From Marivita sp041725935 (GTDB lineage Bacteria; Pseudomonadota; Alphaproteobacteria; Rhodobacterales; Rhodobacteraceae), in assembly GCA_041725935.1 (NCBI GenBank), contig JBGRQD010000017.1:12285-76284 (forward strand): a stretch of 64,000 nt of DNA. Direction: 5' to 3'. The notes beneath the pieces are model-generated. The model did not search any database, was not told where the DNA came from, and saw only the letters and a list, made by a program, of their open reading frames with translations. Below, in pieces: positions 34,443 to 43,158 of this stretch (position 1 is the first letter of the stretch; each line of letters begins with the position of its first letter). The translations under genes and the position numbers were made by a program.

Positions 34443-35577
34443 ATGCACGCTTATCGGCGCAAAAACCCTTCGGCCTGACGGGTGGAGCGATGCGCCCATG
34501 TCGCTGGCGGATGGCCTTCTGGTAACTGACAAGGCTGGACGCGAGGTCGATCTGTCGGGCTACCTCGTCCTGCCGGGGATTGTCGATCCACATGGTGACG
34601 GGTTCGAGAGGCACATGGCCCCGCGTCGGGGCGCGCTGCGCGAGGCGGAACATGGCGTCGTGGCCACAGCGTCAGAGCTTGCTGCAAATGGCATCACAAC
34701 TGCCGTCCTTGCGCAGTTCTTTTCCTGGGAAGGCGGCATGCGCGGCCCCGATTTCGCCGAGCATGTCTTCGACAGCGTGTCTGCGGTGCGCGAAACGGTT
34801 GGGGTGGACCTGCGGCTGCAACTGCGGCTCGAAACGCATCTGCTGGATGAGTTCACCCGCGCCGAAGCCGCCATCGACCGGTACGGGATCGGCTACGTCG
34901 TGTTCAACGATCATCTCCCGCACCAGCGCCTATCCGAAGGGCGCAAGCCGCCGCGTCTGACCGGACAGGCGCTGAAAAGCGGCCGCAATCCCGAGTTTCA
35001 TCTGGCGCTGATGCAAGACCTGCACGCGCGGTCCTCTGAAGTGCCTGCCGCGCTCGATGCGTTGGCGGCACGGCTGAAAGACAAGGGCGTCGTTTTGGGC
35101 AGTCACGATGACAGCACCACAGACGACCGATCTGCTTGGGCGCAGCGCGGTGCGACGGTCAGCGAGTTTCCCGAAACGCTAGAGGCGGCGCAAGCGGCGC
35201 GCGATGATGGCGGGCACATCGTTCTTGGCGCGCCCAATGTCGTGCGGGGGGCCAGCCATGCGGGCAACATCGCCGCTGCGGACCTGATTGGGCAGGGGCT
35301 TTGCGATGCGCTGGCGTCCGACTATCACTACCCGTCGCCGCTCCGTGCGGCCTTTCGGCTCGAAGAGTTGGAACTTTGCGATCTGGCCCGCGCATGGTCG
35401 CTGCTGTCCGCGGGGCCTGCGCGTCTGCTGGGGCTTGCCGATCGTGGTACGCTTGAAGTCGGCAAACGGGCCGATCTGATCGTGGTCGATCCTCAAACGC
35501 GCCGGGTCGAAGCGACCATCGCGGGCGGGCGCATGGCGCATTTGACCGGCACGGTGGCCGAGCGGTTTATGCGCTGA
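34432..35577 (+). CDS. phnM: Orphan PhnM: alpha-D-ribose 1-methylphosphonate 5-triphosphate diphosphatase
   Basis: The 381-residue amidohydrolase removes diphosphate from ribose methylphosphonate triphosphate ahead of C-P bond cleavage. Metal-site segments are LPGIVDPHGDGFERH, VVFNDHLPHQR, VVLGSHDDSTTDD, LGAPNVVRGASHAGN and CDALASDYHYPSPL; the C-terminal sheet KRADLIVVDP closes the amidohydrolase fold. Normally phnM lies in phnGHIJKL operons, none of which is seen here; this copy follows a lipase-like gene instead. It may serve another phosphonate or nucleotide substrate. Confidence 0.88.
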   Translation: MSLECTLIGAKTLRPDGWSDAPMSLADGLLVTDKAGREVDLSGYLVLPGIVDPHGDGFERHMAPRRGALREAEHGVVATASELAANGITTAVLAQFFSWEGGMRGPDFAEHVFDSVSAVRETVGVDLRLQLRLETHLLDEFTRAEAAIDRYGIGYVVFNDHLPHQRLSEGRKPPRLTGQALKSGRNPEFHLALMQDLHARSSEVPAALDALAARLKDKGVVLGSHDDSTTDDRSAWAQRGATVSEFPETLEAAQAARDDGGHIVLGAPNVVRGASHAGNIAAADLIGQGLCDALASDYHYPSPLRAAFRLEELELCDLARAWSLLSAGPARLLGLADRGTLEVGKRADLIVVDPQTRRVEATIAGGRMAHLTGTVAERFMR

Positions 35578-35586
35578 GGAGCAGGC

Positions 35587-36657
35587 TCAGCCGCGTTTGA
35601 CGTGGTTCACGTGCCCCATCTTGCGTCCGGGTTTCGTGTCTGCCTTGCCGTACAGGTGCAACGCGCAATCCGGCGTCTTTGCCAGTTCGGGCACACGGTC
35701 CATATCGTCGCCGATCAGGTTTTCCATCATCACATCCGAATGGCGTTGCCCGTCGCCCAAGGGCCAGCCGGTGATCGCGCGGATGTGCTGCTCGAACTGA
35801 TCGACGGTGCAGCCATTCTGGGTCCAGTGTCCCGAATTGTGAACACGCGGCGCGATTTCGTTCACGATCAGACCACTCGGCGTGACGAACAACTCAACGC
35901 CCATGACACCCACGTAATTCAGCGCATTGGCGATTTTTGCCGCCAGAAGCACGGCATCCGTGCGCTGGCTGGCTGTCAGTCGGGCAGGAACCGTCGTTGT
36001 CCGCAGGATGCCGTCGCTGTGTACGTTTTCACCGGGATCGAACGCGGCAACTGCGCCATCAAGGCTGCGCGCGGCGATCACCGAAACCTCGTGCGAAAAG
36101 TCGATGAAGCCTTCAAGGATGGCGGGCGCGCCCTGCATGTCGTCCAGCGCCTGCGCCGCATCGTCGGGCGACTTGATCCGCGCCTGCCCCTTGCCATCAT
36201 AGCCGAAACGCCGCGTTTTCAGGATCGACGGTGTTCCGATCTTGCCCAGTGCCGCGTCCAGACTGGAAGCGTCGGTGATGTCGGCAAAAGGCGCGGTGCG
36301 CAGGCCGAGGTCCTGCAGGAATGTCTTTTCGGTCAGGCGGTCCTGACTGACACGCAGCGCTTCGCGGCCCGGATGAATGGGTGCGAGATCCTGCAGGAGA
36401 TCCAGCGCGGCGGTCGGGATGTTTTCGAACTCGTAGGTGATGATGTCCACGGATTGCCCGAATGCGCGCAAAGCGTCCTCGTCATCATAGGCGGCGGTCG
36501 TCACCTGATCGGCCACCTGACCCGCCGGAGGATTGGCGCCGGGCTCATAGATGTGGCAGCGAAAGCCAAGACGGCTGGCCGCGGCTGACAGCATTCGGCC
36601 CAGTTGTCCACCGCCGATGATGCCGATGGTCGATCCGATGGGAAGCGCAAGAGACAT
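35587..36657 (-). CDS. purK: 5-(carboxyamino)imidazole ribonucleotide synthase
   Basis: The 356-residue ATP-grasp enzyme carboxylates AIR with bicarbonate and ATP in purine synthesis. Seen: GSTIGIIGGGQLGRMLSAAA, ITYEFENIPT, ILKTRRFGYDGKGQ (ATP-grasp), ILEGFIDFSHEVSVI, and NEIAPRVHNSGHWTQNGC. It ends GHVNHVKRG. The ATG at 36655-36657 is 5 bp after the purE stop, so purE-purK are one operon. Confidence 0.97.
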   Translation of the reverse strand: MSLALPIGSTIGIIGGGQLGRMLSAAASRLGFRCHIYEPGANPPAGQVADQVTTAAYDDEDALRAFGQSVDIITYEFENIPTAALDLLQDLAPIHPGREALRVSQDRLTEKTFLQDLGLRTAPFADITDASSLDAALGKIGTPSILKTRRFGYDGKGQARIKSPDDAAQALDDMQGAPAILEGFIDFSHEVSVIAARSLDGAVAAFDPGENVHSDGILRTTTVPARLTASQRTDAVLLAAKIANALNYVGVMGVELFVTPSGLIVNEIAPRVHNSGHWTQNGCTVDQFEQHIRAITGWPLGDGQRHSDVMMENLIGDDMDRVPELAKTPDCALHLYGKADTKPGRKMGHVNHVKRG

Positions 36658-36662
36658 GTGTC

Positions 36663-37157
36663 TTATCCGTCGTCTGAAGGGGCGTCTGGGATGGAGGCGG
36701 AGAGATCGGCGCGCCATTGGTCAAGGCGGGCCGCAAGCCCCGCATCCTGCAAGGCAAGGATACCCGCCGCCATCAGCCCGGCATTTGCGGCACCCGCCGC
36801 ACCGATGGCCATTGTCGCAACTGGAAAGCCGCGCGGCATCTGAAGGATGGAATAAAGACTGTCGACACCTGACAGGGCTTTGGTCTGCACCGGAACACCG
36901 ATCACCGGCACACGCGTTTTCGACGCCATCATCCCCGGCAGATGCGCAGCCCCCCCGGCACCCGCGATAATCACCTGCAAGCCGCGCTCCACCGCCGTCT
37001 TGCCATAGTCCCAAAGCCGATCCGGCGTGCGATGCGCCGACACGATCTTGGCCTCGAATGGCACGTCCAGCGTGTCGAGCATGTCGGCGGCTTCCTTCAT
37101 CGTCGGCCAGTCGGACTGGCTGCCCATGATGATGCCTACTTTGATCGGTTCTGACAT
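36663..37157 (-). CDS. purE: N5-carboxyaminoimidazole ribonucleotide mutase
   Basis: The 164-residue enzyme moves the carboxylate of N5-CAIR to C4, the step after PurK. Hallmarks: GIIMGSQSDWPTMKEAA (phosphate loop), VSAHRTPDRL, IIAGAGGAAHLPGM and GVPVQTKALSGVDSLYSILQMP. It forms octamers. It is the first gene of the purEK operon. Confidence 0.98.
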   Translation of the reverse strand: MSEPIKVGIIMGSQSDWPTMKEAADMLDTLDVPFEAKIVSAHRTPDRLWDYGKTAVERGLQVIIAGAGGAAHLPGMMASKTRVPVIGVPVQTKALSGVDSLYSILQMPRGFPVATMAIGAAGAANAGLMAAGILALQDAGLAARLDQWRADLSASIPDAPSDDG

Positions 37158-37232
37158 GACCCGGATGCCTCTTCAGGTGATCGAAGCGCGCACTATAGCC
37201 AGATCGGATCCGGGGGCAACTCGGAGCGGTGT

Positions 37233-37457
37233 TCAGGCGATGATATCAGGCAACAACCGGTCTTCGATCTGCGCGATCTTGTCCTTGAGCAACAGCTTTT
37301 TCTTTTTCAGCCGTTGCAAGGTCAGCTGATCCGCCGTCCCTGTCTGCTGCAAAGCGCGAATGGCGTCGTCCAGATCGCGGTGTTCATGCCGAAACACCTC
37401 GAGTTCGACCCTCAGGACATCGTCTGTTTTCATTGACAGATCTGTAGGAGCATTCAT
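37233..37457 (-). CDS. YdcH-family (DUF465) small coiled-coil protein
   Basis: The 74-residue protein has the DUF465 pattern EHRDLDDAIRALQQTGTADQLTLQRLKKKKLLLKDKI (core seen as LQRLKKKKLLLKDKI), a helical hairpin. It is widespread in alphaproteobacteria and of unknown role. It could begin at the ATG at 37457 or at an internal Met nine codons later. It is upstream of purE on the same strand. Confidence 0.85.
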   Translation of the reverse strand: MNAPTDLSMKTDDVLRVELEVFRHEHRDLDDAIRALQQTGTADQLTLQRLKKKKLLLKDKIAQIEDRLLPDIIA

Positions 37458-37525
37458 GTCGCTGCTTGGTCCTCAAAAGTGACTGAGAGCAAGAAGATAA
37501 CCGTTAAATGCGATTCCGCATAGCC

Positions 37526-37554
37526 CTTGCGTCTTGTCGGCTGCGCCCCCATAT
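37526..37554 (+). promoter_or_regulatory. RpoH-type heat-shock promoter of hsp20
   Basis: CTTG (37526-37529) and CCCCATAT (37547-37554) match the -35 and -10 pattern of heat-shock sigma factor promoters, with an acceptable spacing. It lies about 65 bp before the small heat-shock gene. Confidence 0.6.
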
Positions 37555-37620
37555 TTCCTGAAGGTCGGCTGCCATAACGGGGTCGCACCAACACAGTCGC
37601 TTACGCAAAAGGACGTGTCG

Positions 37621-38034
37621 ATGACGAAATTGACCTTGGGGTCCTATCCCCATCTGCTTGGCTTCGAACAGCTAGAGCGCCTGCTGGAACGGACCGCAAA
37701 ATCCGGCAACGAGGGATATCCTCCCTTCAATATCGAACAAACATCCGAAGGATCGTACAGGATCACGCTTGCCGTTGCAGGTTTTCGGGAACAAGATCTG
37801 GCCATCACCGTTGAGGATAGACAGCTTGTAATCCGAGGCCGACAACAGGATGACAGCGCCGACCGGGTGTTCCTGCATCGCGGGATCGCCGCTCGACAGT
37901 TTCAGCGCAGCTTCGTGCTCGCCGATGGTGTCGAGGTGGGTGAGGCAATTATGGAGAACGGGCTGCTGCATGTCGATCTGACCCTATTGCGTCCCGAGAC
38001 CGTGGTTCAGACAATCCAGATCAAGAAGGGGTAG
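37621..38034 (+). CDS. Hsp20/alpha-crystallin small heat-shock protein
   Basis: The 137-residue protein has the IbpA-like layout: PPFNIEQTSEGSYRITLAVAGF opening the alpha-crystallin domain, LAITVEDRQLVIRGRQQDD, the conserved FLHRGIAARQFQRSFVLADG and ENGLLHVDL. It holds unfolding proteins for refolding. The ATG at 37621 is preceded by AAAGGACGTGTCG. An RpoH-like promoter upstream fits heat induction. It is followed 3 bp later by a DUF1150 gene, an arrangement common in this group. Confidence 0.96.
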   Translation: MTKLTLGSYPHLLGFEQLERLLERTAKSGNEGYPPFNIEQTSEGSYRITLAVAGFREQDLAITVEDRQLVIRGRQQDDSADRVFLHRGIAARQFQRSFVLADGVEVGEAIMENGLLHVDLTLLRPETVVQTIQIKKG

Positions 38035-38037
38035 ACC

Positions 38038-38265
38038 ATGAATACGCCGTTCGCTTTCAACGATGCAGACCAGTCCAACCTTGTTTACGTGCGCCCGGTA
38101 GAAGTTGCCGATTTGCCAGACGATGTGCGCGACGAGGTCGGAGATACCAAAACCATCTATGCCGTCCACCGCGCAGACGGAGAACGCCTTGCGCTGGTCA
38201 AGGATCGCAATCTTGCGTTCATGCTGGCCCGCCAAAACGACTTTGCACCCGTCACGGTACACTGA
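38038..38265 (+). CDS. DUF1150-family small protein
   Basis: The 75-residue protein contains VYVRPVEVADLPDDVRDEV and IYAVHRADGERLALVKDRNLAFMLARQND, typical of DUF1150. It is almost always encoded next to Hsp20 genes in alphaproteobacteria, so a role in the heat response is likely, but its activity is unknown. It overlaps nothing and is followed by a bidirectional terminator. Confidence 0.93.
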   Translation: MNTPFAFNDADQSNLVYVRPVEVADLPDDVRDEVGDTKTIYAVHRADGERLALVKDRNLAFMLARQNDFAPVTVH

Positions 38266-38310
38266 CGGGGCGTGTTTCACATTTATGCTCTTGACGAATG
38301 CAGGGCAAAC

Positions 38311-38338
38311 AAAAGGCCGAGCTTCTGCTCGGCCTTTT
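38311..38338. terminator. Bidirectional terminator
   Basis: Twelve-base perfect arms AAAAGGCCGAGC / GCTCGGCCTTTT with a TTCT loop between the convergent DUF1150 and sulfate-activation genes; A/T tracts on both sides let it work in both directions. Confidence 0.92.
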
Positions 38339-38342
38339 CGAT

Positions 38343-40058
38343 TTATTGCCCGGCAATCAACCCGAGGCTTTCAAGCTTCAGAATCACCTGATGCGCGCAG
38401 TTGTCGACCTCGACATTCTCGGTCTCGACGCGCAACTCGGGGTGCTCCGGCACATCGTAAGGATCTGAAATCCCCGTGAATTCCTTTATCTTGCCTTCGC
38501 GTGCCAGCTTGTAGAGCCCCTTGCGGTCCCGGCGTTCGCATTCCTCGAGGCTCGTGGCCACGTGGACTTCGATGAAGGCACCAAACTGTTCGATCTCTTC
38601 GCGCACCGCGCGGCGTGTGGCGGCATAGGGCGCGATGGGTGCACAGATGGCGATACCACCGTTCTTGGTGATCTCGGATGCGACATAGCCGATGCGGCGG
38701 ATGTTCAGATCCCGGTGTTCCTTGCTGAAGCCCAGTTCCGATGACAGGTTCTTGCGCACGATATCGCCATCCAGAAGCGTGACAGGACGGCCCCCCATCT
38801 CCATCAGCTTGACCATCAGAGCGTTGGCGATGGTGGATTTGCCCGAGCCCGAAAAGCCGGTGAAGAACACGGTAAAGCCCTGCTGCGACCGCGGCGGACG
38901 CGTCTTGCGCAGCTCGGTGACCACTTCGGGAAAGCTGAACCATTCCGGAATATCCAGACCTTCGGCAAGACGGCGGCGCAGTTCGGTGCCAGAGATGTTG
39001 AGGATGGTCACGTCGTCCTTGTCGGCGATCTCGTCCATCGGCTCGTATTGTGCGCGTTCCTGCACAAAAACCATGTGTTTGAAATCGACCATCTCGATCC
39101 CGATCTCGGCCTCATGCTCGCGGAACAGATCCTGCGCATCATACGGCCCGTAGAAATCCTCGCCCGCCGAATTCTTTCCGGGTCCCGCGTGATCGCGGCC
39201 CACGATGAAATGGGTACAGCCGTGGTTCTTGCGGATCAGACCGTGCCACACCGCCTCGCGGGGGCCGGCCATCCTCATCGCAAGGTTGAGAAGGCTCATC
39301 GTCGTGGTGGATTGCGGATACTTGTCCAGCACCGCCTCGTAGCAGCGCACGCGGGTGAAATGGTCCACGTCGCCCGGTTTGGTCATGCCGACAACCGGAT
39401 GGATCAGCAGGTTGGCCTGCGCTTCTTTCGCAGCGCGGAAGGTCAGTTCCTGATGCGCGCGGTGCAGCGGGTTGCGGGTCTGGAACGCCACGACCTTGCG
39501 CCAGCCCAGCTTGCGAAACAACGCGCGCAATTCGTTTGGCGTGTCGCGGCGACCACGGAAATCATAATGCACGGGTTGCTGAATCCCCGTGACCGGGCCA
39601 CCCAGATACACCTTGCCTGCCGTATTGTGCAGGTAATTCACCGCCGGATGCGCGTCGTCATCGGCCCCGAACACCTGCGCCGCTTCATGCGCCTTGTTCG
39701 GCACCCAGCGGTCGGTCACGGTCATCGTGCCAAGGATCACGCCCTCCTGATCGCGCAGGGCGATATCCTGACCGATCTCGAGCTTTTCGGCAAATGCCTC
39801 GGACACGTCCAGCGTGATCGGCATGGGCCACAAGGTCCCGTCCGCAAGGCGCATGGTGTCGACAACGCTGGTGTAATCTTCCTCGCTCAGGAAGCCCTTC
39901 AGCGGGCTGAACCCACCATTCATCAAGAGCTCCAGATCGCAAATCTGGCGCGGCGTCAGGTCGTGGCTGACAAGATCGCCTGCCTCCTGCTTGAGCTTCT
40001 GCGCACTGTCATAGGAGACAAACAATTCGGAAATGGGGGCAAGGTTTTGGGGATACAT
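38343..40058 (-). CDS. Bifunctional sulfate adenylyltransferase / APS kinase
   Basis: The 571-residue fusion makes PAPS from sulfate and ATP. The N-terminal ATP sulfurylase (about 1-390) has FQTRNPLHRAHQELTF (the HxxH ATP site), LLIHPVVGMTKPGD and FIVGRDHAGPGKNS. The C-terminal APS kinase (about 391-571) has the P-loop FTGFSGSGKSTIANAL, LLDGDIVRKNLSSELGFS and FIEVHVATSLEECERRD. The ATG at 40056-40058 has no good ribosome binding site; a GTG 12 bp upstream is an alternative. PAPS feeds sulfur assimilation and possibly the sulfotransferase near 14 kb. Confidence 0.97.
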   Translation of the reverse strand: MYPQNLAPISELFVSYDSAQKLKQEAGDLVSHDLTPRQICDLELLMNGGFSPLKGFLSEEDYTSVVDTMRLADGTLWPMPITLDVSEAFAEKLEIGQDIALRDQEGVILGTMTVTDRWVPNKAHEAAQVFGADDDAHPAVNYLHNTAGKVYLGGPVTGIQQPVHYDFRGRRDTPNELRALFRKLGWRKVVAFQTRNPLHRAHQELTFRAAKEAQANLLIHPVVGMTKPGDVDHFTRVRCYEAVLDKYPQSTTTMSLLNLAMRMAGPREAVWHGLIRKNHGCTHFIVGRDHAGPGKNSAGEDFYGPYDAQDLFREHEAEIGIEMVDFKHMVFVQERAQYEPMDEIADKDDVTILNISGTELRRRLAEGLDIPEWFSFPEVVTELRKTRPPRSQQGFTVFFTGFSGSGKSTIANALMVKLMEMGGRPVTLLDGDIVRKNLSSELGFSKEHRDLNIRRIGYVASEITKNGGIAICAPIAPYAATRRAVREEIEQFGAFIEVHVATSLEECERRDRKGLYKLAREGKIKEFTGISDPYDVPEHPELRVETENVEVDNCAHQVILKLESLGLIAGQ

Positions 40059-40324
40059 AAGGCTGCTCACTGTCCAATTTTGCGCGGTGGTTACGCCCGG
40101 TTCGGGCGAAAAGTCCAGCAAAGTGGTCGCAAATTCGTGCAATTCGGGAAGCTGTGCGGAATTTGTGCCAGTTTTGATAAATACCGTGCCGGTTCATCCC
40201 GATTTGCCGGAACGGCATCGTATTTTTTGTCCCTCATTTGATCTGAATTAATGCCAAAGGCCCCAGACACATTCTAAGAGTGGAATGCGCGCGAAACAGG
40301 CTCAACCAAAGGAAGAACCGAACC
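40059..40324. other. Divergent intergenic region, no gene seen
   Basis: The 266-bp spacer between the divergent sulfate-activation and peroxidase genes should hold both promoters. I see no protein-like ORF, no clear operator and no strong hairpin. Confidence 0.4.
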
Positions 40325-41374
40325 ATGCCAAACCTGAGACATACCAGCGCCTTGGCCATATCGTTGTTGGCGATTGCGCAAGGTGCCGCTGCATCCAGCG
40401 AACTGCGTGAACTTGCTCTGGATATCTTTTCGCCGCTGCCCTCGACGACTCCCGCCTTGAATGACAATCAGATCACACCCGAGAAAATCGACTTGGGCAA
40501 GGCGCTGTTCTTTGATCCGCGCATGTCGGCGTCCGGAGTGTTTTCCTGCAACTCTTGCCATAATCTCGCAACGGGTGGTGATGACAACATGTCCGTTTCC
40601 ATCGGGCATGGCTGGCAGAAGGGGCCCCGCAACTCTCCGACGGTGCTGAACTCCGTGTTCAACGACGCGCAGTTCTGGGATGGCCGCGCGGCTGACCTGG
40701 CCGAACAGGCGAAAGGTCCGGTGCAAGCCGGTGTGGAAATGGCGAACACGCCGGACAATGTGCTCGCAACGCTGAACTCCATGCCGCAGTACGTAGAGTG
40801 GTTTCAGGCGTCCTTTCCTGAAGAAGCCGATCCTGTCACGTTCGACAATTTCGCCAAGGCGATCGAGGCGTACGAGGCAACGCTGATCACGCCTGCTCCC
40901 TTCGATGCGTGGCTCAATGGTGACGACAATGCCATGTCCGAAATCGAGGTGGCCGGGCTTGAGCTGTTCATCGATTCTGGATGTGCAAGTTGCCATGGCG
41001 GCATCAATCTTGGCGGCGAAGGCTATTATCCCTTCGGTCTTGTCGAGAAACCCGGAGCAGACATCCTGCCCGTGGGCGACAAGGGGCGCTTTGCAGTGAC
41101 CGAGACCGCCGATGACGAATATGTCTTCCGCGCGGCACCGCTTCGCAACATCGCTGTGACCGCGCCCTATTTTCATTCCGGTGCGGTCTGGGATCTGGAG
41201 ACTGCGGTGGCCATCATGGCTGAATCCCAATTGGGTGCAGATCTTGATGATCCCGACATTGATGCCATCACCGCGTTTCTCGGAGCGCTGACCGGGGAGA
41301 TGCCCGAAGTGGTCTATCCGATCCTGCCTGCCGAGACAGCCGCAACTCCACGTCCCACAGGCGAAGTCAGATAA
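40325..41374 (+). CDS. Di-haem cytochrome c peroxidase-family protein
   Basis: The 349-residue periplasmic protein has a signal peptide (AQGAAA|SS) and two c-type haem sites, CNSCHN (Cys75-His79) and CASCHG in the second domain, with GLELFIDSGCASCH and the family-typical GKALFFDPRMSASGVFSCNSCH (seen around LFFDPRMSASGVFSC), FWDGRAADLAEQAKGP and FRAAPLRNIAVTAPYFHSG. It reduces hydrogen peroxide with electrons from small cytochromes, or acts like MauG. A C-terminal Pro-rich tail ends the protein. Confidence 0.94.
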   Translation: MPNLRHTSALAISLLAIAQGAAASSELRELALDIFSPLPSTTPALNDNQITPEKIDLGKALFFDPRMSASGVFSCNSCHNLATGGDDNMSVSIGHGWQKGPRNSPTVLNSVFNDAQFWDGRAADLAEQAKGPVQAGVEMANTPDNVLATLNSMPQYVEWFQASFPEEADPVTFDNFAKAIEAYEATLITPAPFDAWLNGDDNAMSEIEVAGLELFIDSGCASCHGGINLGGEGYYPFGLVEKPGADILPVGDKGRFAVTETADDEYVFRAAPLRNIAVTAPYFHSGAVWDLETAVAIMAESQLGADLDDPDIDAITAFLGALTGEMPEVVYPILPAETAATPRPTGEVR

Positions 41375-41399
41375 TTCCTGACGCAGGTTTGAAGATTGT

Positions 41400-41425
41400 G
41401 GTCGGGCAAACAAGCCCGACCTTTT
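41400..41425. terminator. Bidirectional terminator
   Basis: GGTCGGGC / GCCCGACC perfect eight-base arms with an AAACAA loop, then CTTTT. It lies between the convergent peroxidase and trxB genes. Confidence 0.85.
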
Positions 41426-41428
41426 GCG

Positions 41429-42433
41429 TTATTCCGCAGCCGAAACCTTGGCACCGTATCCCAGCGGTTCGGACACCTCCTTGCCTGCGTCATCGCCGAC
41501 TTCCGCAAGGAACCGCTCTGCCTCGAGTGCTGCCATGCAGCCCATGCCCGCAGACGTGACCGCCTGACGATACTTGTGGTCGGTCAGATCGCCGGCCGCA
41601 AAGACGCCGGGAATAGATGTCTCGGTGCTGTCGGGTTTGGTTACGACATAGCCACCCATGTGGGTTTCGAGCACATCCTTGACCAATTCGTTCGCCGGCG
41701 CGTGACCGATGGCGATGAACACGCCCTTGCAGGGGATCTCCGTGATCTCGCCGGTATCGACATGCTTGACGCGCACGCCTTCGACTCCCTTGGGCATGTC
41801 CGTCCCGAACACTTCATCCAACTGGTGATGCCAAAGCGTTTCGATCTTTGGGTTCTTGAACAGACGGTCCTGAAGGATCTTCTCGGCCCGCAATTCGTCT
41901 CGACGGTGGATCAGCGTCACCTTGGACGCAAAATTCGTCAGGAACAGCGCCTCTTCAACGGCCGTGTTGCCGCCACCGATCACCACGATCTCCTGACCGC
42001 GATAGAAAAACCCGTCGCAGGTCGCGCAGGCCGACACGCCAAAGCCCTTGAACGCGTCTTCAGACGGCAGGCCCAGCCACTTGGCGCGTGCGCCCGTCGC
42101 AAGGATCAGCGCATCGGCCGTATAAACCGTGCCGCTGTCGGACTGCGCGGTGAAGGGGCGCTTGGACAGGTCGAGAGAGGTGATGAGGTCGCCGATGATC
42201 TCTGTGCCCATGGCGCGTGCATGAGCCTCCATGCGCACCATCAGGTCCGGTCCCTGCACCTCGGTGTCGCCGGGCCAGTTCTCGACTTCGGTTGTGGTGG
42301 TCAACTGGCCGCCCGGTTCCATGCCCTGCACAAGGATCGGGTCCAGCATGGCGCGGCTTGCATAGACGCCGGCGGTATATCCCGCTGGGCCGGAGCCGAT
42401 GATCAGAACCTTCGTATGGCGTGTGTCGGACAT
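41429..42433 (-). CDS. trxB: Thioredoxin-disulfide reductase
   Basis: The 334-residue NADPH-dependent flavoprotein reduces thioredoxin. Seen: FAD site VLIIGSGPAGYTAGVYASRA, redox pair CATC in VSACATCDGFF, NADPH site VIGGGNTAVEEALFL, and the C-terminal GVFAAGDLTDHKYRQAVTSAG. Length and order match the family. It is divergent from an Lrp-type regulator 207 bp away, an arrangement I recall as conserved in roseobacters, suggesting regulation by the neighbour. Confidence 0.98.
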   Translation of the reverse strand: MSDTRHTKVLIIGSGPAGYTAGVYASRAMLDPILVQGMEPGGQLTTTTEVENWPGDTEVQGPDLMVRMEAHARAMGTEIIGDLITSLDLSKRPFTAQSDSGTVYTADALILATGARAKWLGLPSEDAFKGFGVSACATCDGFFYRGQEIVVIGGGNTAVEEALFLTNFASKVTLIHRRDELRAEKILQDRLFKNPKIETLWHHQLDEVFGTDMPKGVEGVRVKHVDTGEITEIPCKGVFIAIGHAPANELVKDVLETHMGGYVVTKPDSTETSIPGVFAAGDLTDHKYRQAVTSAGMGCMAALEAERFLAEVGDDAGKEVSEPLGYGAKVSAAE

Positions 42434-42589
42434 GGGGGCAGCCTCGCATCAATGCAGTGGGTGACTCTTCTTCGTGCTGGATATAAGCGTCCGGGGCACA
42501 GTTCGCAAATCAATGCAGGGTGACGGCCCATCAGATTGGACTGCACATCAATTGTTTAAGATTGTTGCGCGTGGTTGAAACAATATTGC

Positions 42590-42612
42590 GCACCACTTGC
42601 GGGTGCTATAAT
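42590..42612 (+). promoter_or_regulatory. Lrp gene promoter with overlapping inverted repeat
   Basis: A TATAAT -10 box (42607-42612) directly follows an inverted repeat GCACC-N7-GGTGC (42590-42606). Such placement fits autorepression by the encoded regulator, but the operator has not been shown. Confidence 0.4.
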
Positions 42613-42640
42613 AATACCGAAAAAAGCAGGGGTGCTTAGA

Positions 42641-43144
42641 ATGCCGTCACATCGGTTGGATCCAATAGATCGCAAGATATTGGCCGAACTGCAGGCAGAT
42701 GGTCGGATGACCAATGTGGAACTCGCGCGCCGGGTCGGAATTTCCGCACCACCCTGTCTGCGCCGCGTCCGCACTCTCGAGGAACAGGGCTTTATCCGCG
42801 GCTACCATGCCGAGGTCGATCCCCGCGAACTTGGCTTCGAAGTGCAGGTCTTCGCGATGGTCGGTCTGCAAAGCCAGGCCGAAGCCGATCTGCGCGCCTT
42901 CGAGGATCGCTGCCGCAGCTGGCCGCTGGTGCGCGAATGCCACATGCTCAACGGTGAGGTCGATTTCATCCTGAAATGCGTGGCACCCGATCTGAGCAGT
43001 TTCCAGAGTTTTCTGACCGGTGATCTGCTGACCTCGCCCAATGTGGGCAGCGTCAAGACCTCGCTTGTGATCCGTGGGGCCAAGGACGAACCCGGCGTGC
43101 CCTTCGATGTTCTCGAAGCGCGGTTGGACGACAAGGCCAGATAA
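42641..43144 (+). CDS. Lrp/AsnC-family transcriptional regulator
   Basis: The 167-residue protein has an N-terminal helix-turn-helix (LDPIDRKILAELQADGRMTN, VELARRVGISAPPCLRRVRTLEEQGFIRGYHA) and a C-terminal RAM/effector domain (EVQVFAMVGLQSQAEADLRA, WPLVRECHMLNGEVDFILKC). Lrp-type proteins sense amino acids. The ATG at 42641 is preceded by GCAGGGGTG. It is divergent from trxB and may control it (inference). Confidence 0.95.
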   Translation: MPSHRLDPIDRKILAELQADGRMTNVELARRVGISAPPCLRRVRTLEEQGFIRGYHAEVDPRELGFEVQVFAMVGLQSQAEADLRAFEDRCRSWPLVRECHMLNGEVDFILKCVAPDLSSFQSFLTGDLLTSPNVGSVKTSLVIRGAKDEPGVPFDVLEARLDDKAR

Positions 43145-43158
43145 GCCGCGCCGCTGAC

